DNA from: Catenovulum agarivorans YM01
GTDB taxonomy: Bacteria > Pseudomonadota > Gammaproteobacteria > Enterobacterales > Alteromonadaceae
DNA: 64,000 nt
Assembly (NCBI RefSeq): GCF_000281085.1
Contig: NZ_JH767526.1
Span: 232,105 to 296,104 of the forward strand
Reading direction: 5' to 3'
Both the position numbers and the translations under genes were made by a program. Under the pieces are notes generated by a model. The model had not been told where the DNA came from. It was given only the letters and a program-made list of their open reading frames with translations, and ran no database searches. Positions 57,216 through 64,000 of the stretch are shown piece by piece (within the stretch, counting starts at the first letter, position 1; each line of letters begins with the position of its first letter).

Positions 57216-60095
57216 ATGAAAAAACTAAATTTTAAAGCTGTTAATGACACTGCATTAGCAAGGGCTGAACAGGTATCAGCTCACTTTGCCCCTAATGGAA
57301 ATAGGCAAGGTCACGAATGGATAGCACTTAACCCTACACGAGCAGATAACAAGAAAGGAAGCTTTTCAATAAATTTAAACACAGGTGTGTGGTCTGATTT
57401 TTCTACAAATGATAAGGGCGCGGATTTTATTGATTTGGTGGCGTATGTCGAAAACATCGGCAAAGGAGCCGCTTGTAAGCGTTTAGCCGATTTCTTAGGT
57501 ATCAGTGCTCATGCGGGTGGTTCGCAAACTAGCAACGCCAACAGCCAGTCAAAGGATAACCAGTTGCCCCGTTTTATACCTGTGCCACCACCCGCGGCAG
57601 TATCGAATGATTGCCCGATTACTCATTTCAAAAATGGTGAACCGTCCAAAATATGGAACTATACAGACGCAAAAGGAACTTTAATTATTAGGGTGATGCG
57701 TTTTGATTCACCAGACGGAACAAAGACCTATAGGCCGTTAGCTTATGGATCGAAAAGTGGTAAGGCTCCCCGCTGGCATTGGCAACAATTACCCGACAAT
57801 CGCCCCTTGTACAACCTGCCAGCCGTTAGCGGTGCATGTGACAATGTTGTATTGGTAGAGGGGGAGAAGGCCGCAGACGCAGCTAAAAGCTTATTTACTG
57901 ATTTTGTTGTCAGTACATGGTCAGGAGCCGTCAAAGCGGTTAGCAAAACTGATTTCAGCCCATTAGCGAATAAAAACGTTTTGTTTTGGCCTGATAACGA
58001 CGAAGCAGGGCGGGAAGTAATAACCAAACTAAAGTCAATACTAGAAGCGGTAAAGGTTAAATCATTTAATGTTGTAGACCTTGAGTTTTTCAGTAAATAC
58101 AAACCCACTGAAAAAGGGGTTACTGCGGGTGGTAGTTGGCCGAAAAAAGCTGACGCTTACGAAGCGGTGCAAATGGGGTTTACTGCTAAACATATTAGCT
58201 TTGCAATTAAACAAGGGTTATTCATTCAACCAGATGAAGCAGAAAAGGATGAACAGGCGGTTGATGTTGACCAGCCAGAATGGATGCCTAAAGGCTTTAA
58301 AATTGATGAAGATGGGTTGTATACGTTTGATCAGCAAGCGGATCGATACCGTTATATTTCAAAGCCTATTCATGTATTGGCACTTTCGAGAAACGCAAGC
58401 GGGGACGGTTTAAACTGGGGTAAGCTGGTGGAGTTTAGCGACTTTGATAAACAAACCAAGCAATGGAATATTCCAAATAAGTTATTTAACGACAATGGCG
58501 GACAGGCAATATTAAAAGAGTTGCTAGACCGTGGCTTTGAATTTGAACCCAGGCGTAACAGTAAAAAGCTTGTTTTAGAGTATTTAGAAGCCAGTAAACC
58601 AACCAAGCGCATTAACTTAACCCAGTCACGCGGGTGGCATGATAAGTATAAAGCTTTTGTACTTCACGACCGTGTTTTAGGTGATAACAAAGCTAACCTC
58701 ATGTTTTATAGTGAACGCCCATTTAAAACAGACCTTAGTAGCAAAGGTACACTGGAAGAATGGCGAGAGCATGTAAGTAAATATTGTGTTGGTAATCCGT
58801 TTTTACTGTTTTCGGTAAGCCTTGCCCTTGCTGCACCATTAGTTGAGTTAATGGGTTATGAAACTATGGGTTTTCACTTACATGGTGATTCAAGTTTGGG
58901 TAAGTCAACCTCTCTAAATATTGGCAATTCGGTATATGGTGAGCCTAAATCTTACGGTCGAACATTTAGAGGAACAGATAACGGGTTAGAGTTATTAGCC
59001 GCAGACCGCAACAGTTTATTCTTAACGCTAGACGAGATACATGAAGCCGACCCAAACCAATTAGGCGGCATAGTTTATATGCTTGGTAATGGGCAAGAAA
59101 AAACACGTGCTCAAGCTTACGGAGCTGGCTCTAGTGATATTAGAAAATGGCACCTTGCTTTTTTATCAAGTGGTGAACACACTCTAGCGCAACGCTTAGC
59201 CGAAATCGGTAAAAAGGCAACAGGCGGACAGGCTCAAAGGCTAATTGAGTTACACGCATGTTTGCACGAAGATGAAACCATCAAAAAGAAAATGGGTTCT
59301 TTAAATAATTTGCATGGCTTTGATCATGGTTCAAAGCTGGCTGAGCATTTAAGCGAAAATATCCGCAATTTTCACGGTACTGCTTTCCCTGAATTTGTTC
59401 AGCAACTCATTAATTTGGACATCAATAAGGCAAAAGAAACCATAGCCCAAATCACTCAAGGGTTTAACCTTACAGTATTAACTGACAAAGCATCTGGTCA
59501 AGCCAAAAGGGCTGCAAATAAATTTGGCCTAGTGGCTGCCGCTGGCATTATTGCCACCGACTTGGGGATTACAGGTTGGCATAAAAACGATGTTTTAGAC
59601 GCGATGGATACACTCTTTACACACTGGTTAAACGCTCGTGGGGGCGAAGGTAATATGGAGGTTTTGGAGATCATTAAACATGTAAGGTTGCAGTTTGAAT
59701 TGTTTGGTGAAGGCCGCTTTACCCGTTGGGATGAAGTTAAAAGCGTTTCAGATGAGCCGAGCACAGTTATTGATACCCATGTACCGAGAACCAGCGAAAT
59801 GTGGGGATTTAAAAAATCCACGGTATTAAGAAGCCCATTAGACGGTGATACTTTATCGTTTGAATACTTTGTTTATCCTAACGCTTTTGAATCGGTTATT
59901 TGCAAAGGATACGACTATAAGCGGGTGGCTAGATTGTTGCGTGACATTGGCGCACTGATAGTTTCCGATACAGAGATTAAACAAGGCAGGTTTAAATCCT
60001 TGGCAAGATTGCCAGGAACAGGAAGGAGCCGAGCAAGAATCTACAGAATAAGCCATTCATTATTATTTTCTGACGAAGGGCTAGCCAATATTTAA
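57216..60095 (+). CDS. TOPRIM/DUF927 primase-helicase
   Basis: A 959-residue replication protein. The N-terminal 85 residues resemble a primase zinc-ribbon domain without the cysteines (FSINLNTGVWSDFSTNDKGADFIDLVAY). TOPRIM spans about 200-290, with VLVEGEKAADAA and FWPDNDEAG. A DUF927 ATPase domain (about 385-660) has QSRGWHDKYKAFVLHDRVLG, Walker A GDSSLGKST and Walker B SLFLTLDEIHEAD. This matches satellite or island replication proteins that combine primer synthesis with helicase activity, functionally like P4 alpha. It lies directly before the iteron region at 60145. Confidence 0.85.
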   Translation: MKKLNFKAVNDTALARAEQVSAHFAPNGNRQGHEWIALNPTRADNKKGSFSINLNTGVWSDFSTNDKGADFIDLVAYVENIGKGAACKRLADFLGISAHAGGSQTSNANSQSKDNQLPRFIPVPPPAAVSNDCPITHFKNGEPSKIWNYTDAKGTLIIRVMRFDSPDGTKTYRPLAYGSKSGKAPRWHWQQLPDNRPLYNLPAVSGACDNVVLVEGEKAADAAKSLFTDFVVSTWSGAVKAVSKTDFSPLANKNVLFWPDNDEAGREVITKLKSILEAVKVKSFNVVDLEFFSKYKPTEKGVTAGGSWPKKADAYEAVQMGFTAKHISFAIKQGLFIQPDEAEKDEQAVDVDQPEWMPKGFKIDEDGLYTFDQQADRYRYISKPIHVLALSRNASGDGLNWGKLVEFSDFDKQTKQWNIPNKLFNDNGGQAILKELLDRGFEFEPRRNSKKLVLEYLEASKPTKRINLTQSRGWHDKYKAFVLHDRVLGDNKANLMFYSERPFKTDLSSKGTLEEWREHVSKYCVGNPFLLFSVSLALAAPLVELMGYETMGFHLHGDSSLGKSTSLNIGNSVYGEPKSYGRTFRGTDNGLELLAADRNSLFLTLDEIHEADPNQLGGIVYMLGNGQEKTRAQAYGAGSSDIRKWHLAFLSSGEHTLAQRLAEIGKKATGGQAQRLIELHACLHEDETIKKKMGSLNNLHGFDHGSKLAEHLSENIRNFHGTAFPEFVQQLINLDINKAKETIAQITQGFNLTVLTDKASGQAKRAANKFGLVAAAGIIATDLGITGWHKNDVLDAMDTLFTHWLNARGGEGNMEVLEIIKHVRLQFELFGEGRFTRWDEVKSVSDEPSTVIDTHVPRTSEMWGFKKSTVLRSPLDGDTLSFEYFVYPNAFESVICKGYDYKRVARLLRDIGALIVSDTEIKQGRFKSLARLPGTGRSRARIYRISHSLLFSDEGLANI

Positions 60096-60144
60096 GGTTA
60101 ACTTTAACTAAATATTTATGTTCGTGCGGACACATTACAGAAGT

Positions 60145-60279
60145 TTGTCACCAGTTTTGACGTTTTGTCACCAGTAAGAATTTACACTTTTTAGAGAACT
60201 GGTGACAAAATAAATCAATACAAAACAAAAGGTTAATTGAGTTGTCACCAGTGTCACCAGTTGTCACCAGTAAAAAACA
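60145..60279. repeat. Left iteron array (six 11-bp sites)
   Basis: Six copies of TTGTCACCAGT or its complement start at 60145, 60165, 60198 (reversed), 60242, 60251 (one mismatch) and 60261. Order and spacing are mirrored exactly by the right array. Protein-binding iterons, most likely for the primase-helicase. Confidence 0.85.
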
Positions 60280-60513
60280 AGGGGTGTAAGAAAACACAGG
60301 AAATAAAACGCAAGTTTTCTAGGACTTAAATCAGGTGTAAATATGCGCTCAGAATAGAAGGGGCAAGGCTTACAGCTTTAATATAGTGCCAGTAAACAGC
60401 CTTAAAACTTGCTAAAACAGCACCACCTAAGCAAAAGTAATACCAGTTATTAAATAAGCTCTAGTCGCTAGTTATTCGTATTAAAGAGCGTCACTACTAA
60501 ATGACCAATAGAA

Positions 60514-60539
60514 CACTTAACAAGTGGGTTTTTTGTTTT
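60514..60539 (+). terminator. Possible weak terminator in the origin core
   Basis: CACTT-aac-AAGTG followed by GGTTTTTTGTTTT. The stem is only 5 bp. It could end transcription coming from the primase-helicase gene. Confidence 0.3.
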
Positions 60540-60889
60540 CATTTATGACCGCATAAAAATCTAACTAGGGTGGCGGTGAACTGGAGCAATATCTTTAAGT
60601 TTTTGCACCCCCCATATACCTATGTTCTGTATAAAACAGGAAGCGGAACCCCCTCTACAAAAGGTTATAGCTGTTCAAATCTCGCGCATCGCCGAGCCGT
60701 ACGTCAATCAGTGCCAAAGTACCTTGAGAAAATATGGTTTGTTAATGTTATGTTTCGTTTTATTGTTGGCTACAAACCTTTAGTTCTGCTCGCTAGCTGT
60801 TTACAGCCGCTCACAAATTTGGACTAGGGGAGTGGGTATTTTTAGTTATTAAAACTCGTATAAAAATATGGGTAAAATTACACACCTCC

Positions 60890-61024
60890 TGTTTTTTACT
60901 GGTGACAACTGGTGACACTGGTGACAAGTTATATAAAGTTATGTTTTTTCTTGCTTTTGTTTGTCACCGCTTTTGTATTTAATGCAAAACCTTACTGGTG
61001 ACAAAGCATCAAAACTGGTGACAA
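60890..61024. repeat. Right iteron array (six 11-bp sites, mirror of left)
   Basis: ACTGGTGACAA starts at 60898, 60908 (one mismatch), 60917, 60994 and 61014, plus a degenerate opposite-orientation copy at 60961. The 38-bp innermost part is an exact reverse complement of the left array. Confidence 0.85.
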
Positions 61025-61204
61025 AACCCTATGTTTGTTTAAAAGTTGTCCAGTTTTGGTGGTTTGTGGTTAGTGAGTGTTGACGAGTTTTCACCAATGT
61101 TAGGTTGTAATTGGTTCGATATTTATAAAAGTATGGGGTTTTATACAGTAGGGTTTCAGTTGGCAGGGTGAGGCGATAATAAATACCGCCCTGTTAAATA
61201 AATG

Positions 61205-61570
61205 TTACTGTTTGCAGGTGGTGCAAAATAGAAAAGCATCAATCCAGCTAACAGCCTCTACTAATAACTTGCTGGCTGTTTTGTTGTGAACTTTCAGGTA
61301 TTCACTGATTGCATGTATAGTTAAGCCAAAGACATAATAAAGCTTAATAGCCTCTGCTAGTTGTTCATTACGTGATTTGAGTGCAGCGATACCTCTATCA
61401 ATTTCTAGCCCCACGTCATCCGAAATATAGATAGGTCGTTTTAAACTGCGAGTGCCTAAGCCCATATCCAAAATTTTACCCATAATAGACTTATACCCCA
61501 GTCTATCCCCTGTGTTTCTGCTCCAGCTCCCCCAAGAGTCTAATAAGCGTTCAGTTGTTTCAAATCTCAT
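61205..61570 (-). CDS. Phage antitermination protein Q-like
   Basis: A 121-residue protein. TERLLDSWGSWSRNTGDRLGYKS at the start and DVGLEIDRGIAALKSRNEQLAEAIKLYYVFGLTIHAISEYLKV fit the WGrW...lgY and ID...l...YY pattern of the phage antitermination Q family. Such proteins let RNA polymerase pass terminators before late genes. No late genes are visible in this window, so its target may lie beyond the right edge. AGGGG precedes the ATG, and the resolvase stop is 15 bp upstream on the same strand. Confidence 0.6.
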   Translation of the reverse strand: MRFETTERLLDSWGSWSRNTGDRLGYKSIMGKILDMGLGTRSLKRPIYISDDVGLEIDRGIAALKSRNEQLAEAIKLYYVFGLTIHAISEYLKVHNKTASKLLVEAVSWIDAFLFCTTCKQ

Positions 61571-61585
61571 ATAACAAGCCCCTGT

Positions 61586-62137
61586 TTATTGTTCAGATTG
61601 ATTTAGTACACGTTGGACAGTTGAAAGCGCACAACCGCACTGATCAGCAATTTTACGCAATGACAAGCCACCCGCTTTAAGCTCTAAAACTTTATCGTGT
61701 AATTCGGTATTGGTTGGGCGGCCTTTATACTTGCCTTTAGCTTTGGCCTGTGCGATGCCTTCTAGTTGACGTTCCTTTAGCATTGAACGTTCAAACTGGT
61801 AAACACTACCCAATAAGCTAAGCATTAAATCTTGCATTGGGTTAGCTTCACCAGTAAAAGCTAAGCTCTCTTTATGGAAGTGAATTGAAATCCCTTTTTT
61901 ATTTACCGATTTCACAATATTCAAAAGGTCTTCAAGATTACGGGCAAGGCGGCTAATATCATGTACATGGATTTCATCACCAGCACGAACATAATCAAGT
62001 AATTGTTTTAATGCAGGGCGGTTTGTGTCTTTACCGCTGCATTTATCTTCAAACACCTTATCAACTTTAACGCCAGCTAATTGTCTATCTGTGTTTTGTT
62101 CAACGGTAGAAACTCGTATATATCCAACCTTTGCCAT
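61586..62137 (-). CDS. Serine recombinase, resolvase/invertase family
   Basis: A 183-residue protein, full length. VGYIRVSTVEQNTDRQL holds the nucleophilic serine (residue 10). The catalytic core continues with VHDISRLARNLEDL and ends before a helix-turn-helix domain (about 140-178: LSLRKIADQCGCALSTVQRVLNQ). It could resolve multimers of the element or invert a segment. Three TGTACCGAT repeats upstream of its start may be its binding sites. Confidence 0.9.
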   Translation of the reverse strand: MAKVGYIRVSTVEQNTDRQLAGVKVDKVFEDKCSGKDTNRPALKQLLDYVRAGDEIHVHDISRLARNLEDLLNIVKSVNKKGISIHFHKESLAFTGEANPMQDLMLSLLGSVYQFERSMLKERQLEGIAQAKAKGKYKGRPTNTELHDKVLELKAGGLSLRKIADQCGCALSTVQRVLNQSEQ

Positions 62138-62151
62138 GATGTATCCTTAAC

Positions 62152-62261
62152 TGTACCGATTTAAGTCTTAGATGTTGTAATCTTAATGTACCGATAATTA
62201 AAAATCAAGTTAAATAAGTACGTATTTAGGGGGCTTTTGTACTCGTTCTAAGTGTACCGAT
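62152..62261. promoter_or_regulatory. Repeat cluster in front of the resolvase (possible res site)
   Basis: TGTACCGAT occurs at 62152, 62187 and 62253 within 110 bp upstream of the resolvase start. A related TGTACTCG occurs at 62239. Multiple half-site repeats next to a resolvase gene are typical of res subsites, although classical res sites have paired inverted half-sites, which I do not clearly see. Confidence 0.45.
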
Positions 62262-62278
62262 TTGGGTATAGGTAAAAA

Positions 62279-62305
62279 GGGACTGTGTTTAGTGTAAACA
62301 GTCCC
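62279..62305 (-). terminator. Rho-independent terminator of the subtilase gene
   Basis: On the minus strand GGGACTG pairs with CAGTCCC around an AT-rich partly paired loop, followed by TTTTT (62274-62278). It lies just behind the subtilase stop at 62316. Confidence 0.75.
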
Positions 62306-62315
62306 GTTATAGGTG

Positions 62316-63948
62316 CTATAAGCGAATTCTCGGTTCTACTTGAACTGCTTGAAGAGTTTGGTTTTGCTGTAAAATTGTATTGTATAGGTTAGAGTTGCCT
62401 TGGGTTCTTATCGAAATGATTAGTGAATAACTCAAAGGGGTTGGATCTGACAAGGAATCCCCGCCTTGCTCCCTCCCATGATACTTTACATCAAATATGG
62501 GATTTTCAAGAGTTTGTCTTTTGAACCGCTGGCTTCTAGTTATGCAAGTTTCCCATTTATAAGCATCTTCTCGAAGCTCTTCTTCGCTTTGATATAAATT
62601 ATTGTTTGTGAAAAAAGGTTTCGTTGAGGCATGCTTTGCTTCTTTCTTAATTTTATGCTCGTTCGCTCTAAAAGTTATGTCTAAACCACTTCGAGTATAG
62701 TGCAACGGATGCTCTGGATCTGTAATCGCATTGATGCAAAATGTAGCCTTTAAGTGGACCCAGGTGCAATCTATATTAGTTGGAAGTGGCACAGGAATAC
62801 GCAAATGCTCTGACCTATTGAGTTCACCCTGATACACAATGATAGCTTCGTCTTCTAAGCATTGGACAACTTCCTCTGGAGAGTGGGGGAGCCTGCCCCA
62901 TCCAACATCTTTTATGTGATGACCATCGTTGCTCGCATGATGAATCATTAGTGCTTTGATGGTTGATGGCTTTAAATCAAAATTTGTTATTGAATCTATT
63001 CCTGCCGCTACTCTTAAAGCATATGGAGAGGCAAAGCTCGTGCCCGCTGTTCCTGTAACGGAATGAGTAAGGGGGGAATATAGTTCAAATGGTCGGGATT
63101 GCGAGCCGCCGAATATTACTCCATCAGGTTTTACTAAGCCAGGGCTTCTTCCTGGACCAACACAGCTATAGTCCGCTCGCTGCCAGTCTGGTTGTTCTGT
63201 ATCACTCGCACCTATAGAAAAGCAATTGACCATGTCGCTAGGTGGTTGAATTCTTGCGTATTCACCTTCAAGGTCACCGTCATTCCCTATTGCAACGGTT
63301 ACCAGGCAATGACCGTCTTGGAGTATTGAATCCAACACAGAAGTCCATACGTGTACCTCATCATCGTCAACTGCTAGATGAGGACCTAGGCTCAGATTTG
63401 CATATTTATATTCTCTTGATTTCAACACGCCCTCAATTCTAGTTAAGACGTCAAAAAGGTCTGGATCTGAATCTGTCATTGATATAACCCTGTAAAGGTC
63501 TACCTTTGAGTAGGGAGGGGAGAATGTTTGGGTATCATGGTTATATGGACCAAATAGAAAAGCCGAACAGACTTCACTTCCATGTGTTAAATAACTGGGG
63601 TGTGATGACGTAACGTCAGAAGGAATAATTTCATTGACCCAATCTGATATAACATGATTATCTCCAATCCCCCCATCGAAAATGCATACCTTAAAGTTAT
63701 TCTTTAATTCTGTGACTTCAGGTAGTTTAAACGGTACATCGACAATGGTTCTAATTGCGTCAGGTTTATTAATCCTTAGTTTAGGTATACTCCTTAATAC
63801 TCTCAAATGAGAAAAATCTGCTAGTTTTGACTCTCTACCAATTGATATTTGAACGGGTAAGAAGGTTAATCCCCCTACTGCTTTTGCTCTGCTCCAGTCT
63901 GCTTTACCTTCAATAGTTGATAAAAAGTTTTTAAAAGCTTCGATGATG
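62316..63948 (-). CDS. Subtilase-family serine protease (S8), 5' end disrupted; IetS-like candidate
   Basis: The catalytic triad is visible: Asp in CIFDGGIGDN, His in THGSEVC and Ser in TAGTSFASPYALR, with Asn in VAIGNDGD. The first usable start in frame is the TTG at 63806, giving 496 residues. The frame stays open upstream for about 47 more codons (to about 63948) with family-like sequence (SKLADFSHLRVLRSIPKLR) but no ATG, GTG or TTG, and then meets the end of a mobile element. So the original start was probably lost. Proteins of this kind pair with an AAA+ ATPase in the ietAS plasmid/defence module; the partner gene would lie beyond the window. Confidence 0.65.
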
Positions 63949-64000
63949 TGTAGTGGTCAAGTTAAATTGGCCACGGTTTTATAGTTTAGCCAGAAATTTT
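63949..64000. mobile_element. Terminus of an insertion sequence at the right edge
   Basis: TGTAGTGGTCAAGTTAAATT begins abruptly where the subtilase frame loses its homologous sequence, and an inverted segment TGGTCAA/TTGGCCA follows. TG at the end is typical of IS3-type termini. Only about 50 bases are visible; the family assignment is tentative. Confidence 0.45.

Larger units (their letters stand above)
60145..61024. other. Candidate replication origin: mirror-image iteron arrays around a 610-bp core
   Basis: The block between the primase-helicase and the Q-like gene has no convincing gene. Two arrays face each other, with spacings of 20, 33, 44, 9 and 10 bases read inward from either end. 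The core between 60280 and 60889 has short hairpins and a possible terminator, but no iterons. An analogous layout of origin plus distant cis site is known for phage P4 (ori and crr). Confidence 0.6.
53569..64000. mobile_element. P4-satellite-like integrative element (right end outside window)
   Basis: The element starts at the 3' end of the CAT tRNA. In order it carries a P4-type integrase, two orphan genes around an AlpA-like regulator, a TOPRIM/DUF927 primase-helicase, a mirror-image iteron region, a Q-like regulator, a serine resolvase and an interrupted subtilase gene. No capsid, tail, terminase or conjugation genes are seen. The second att copy was not found, so the element continues beyond 64000 and may include cargo there. 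Confidence 0.8.

Noticed and set aside
60570..60827. 85-codon plus-strand ORF in the iteron core
   Set aside because: GTG start without a Shine-Dalgarno, no recognisable domain, and it sits at the symmetry centre of the origin-like region; more likely non-coding.
60145..61024. CRISPR array
   Set aside because: The repeats are 11 bp, occur in both orientations and have spacers of irregular 9-44 bp; no cas genes. Iterons fit better.

Overview
The window reads as chromosome of an AT-rich marine gammaproteobacterium, most likely Alteromonadales (Catenovulum/Alteromonas-like). This is an inference from gene content: the rpsU-yqeY-dnaG-rpoD macromolecular-synthesis cluster, yejK/yejL/yejM, DbpA, RNase D, FolM, MiaE, class I Fbp, a TonB receptor paired with a TPR-sulfotransferase, and many REC/GGDEF/EAL signalling proteins. 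No rRNA or CRISPR was seen.

Bases 1-19533 are ordinary chromosome. They hold a lytic transglycosylase (cut by the left edge), a methyltransferase, a YgjP-type metalloprotein, a 2OG-Fe(II) oxygenase, miaE, a hybrid kinase, dbpA, tsaD, rpsU-yqeY-dnaG-rpoD and a two-gene RND efflux operon behind a good Fur-box candidate. Bases 19530-22757 form a compact island inserted into the 3' half of a tRNA-Pro(GGG) gene. A 51-bp direct repeat marks both ends. There is no integrase, and three genes lie on one strand: an AbiV-like protein, a HEPN-like protein with an R-x4-H motif, and a PD-(D/E)XK nuclease-like protein. This is the best candidate for an undescribed anti-phage cassette.

Bases 22789-53491 return to chromosome: yejM/yejL/yejK, rnd, rimO, folM, a REC-TPR protein, tal and pgi, a signalling block (REC-EAL, GGDEF, double-REC hybrid kinase), TonB receptor plus sulfotransferase, a split spermidine-synthase-like pair, a PepSY protein behind a second Fur-box candidate, kdgK, and a tpiA-fba-fbp operon facing it. 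Palindromic intergenic repeats and one MITE-like element lie between genes.

From 53569 to the right edge is a P4-satellite-like integrative element inserted behind a CAT-anticodon tRNA gene. It has a P4-type integrase, an AlpA-like regulator, a 959-residue TOPRIM/DUF927 primase-helicase, and a non-coding block with two mirror-image arrays of six 11-bp iterons each, spaced identically and so probably a replication origin. After that come an antiterminator-Q-like protein, a serine resolvase with repeats in front of it, and a subtilase gene whose 5' end seems to have been removed by an insertion sequence at the window edge.

Method limits: everything was read by eye from sequence and translations. 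No database search, folding or alignment program was run. Family names rest on recognised motifs, and gene starts were chosen from visible Shine-Dalgarno sequences where possible.
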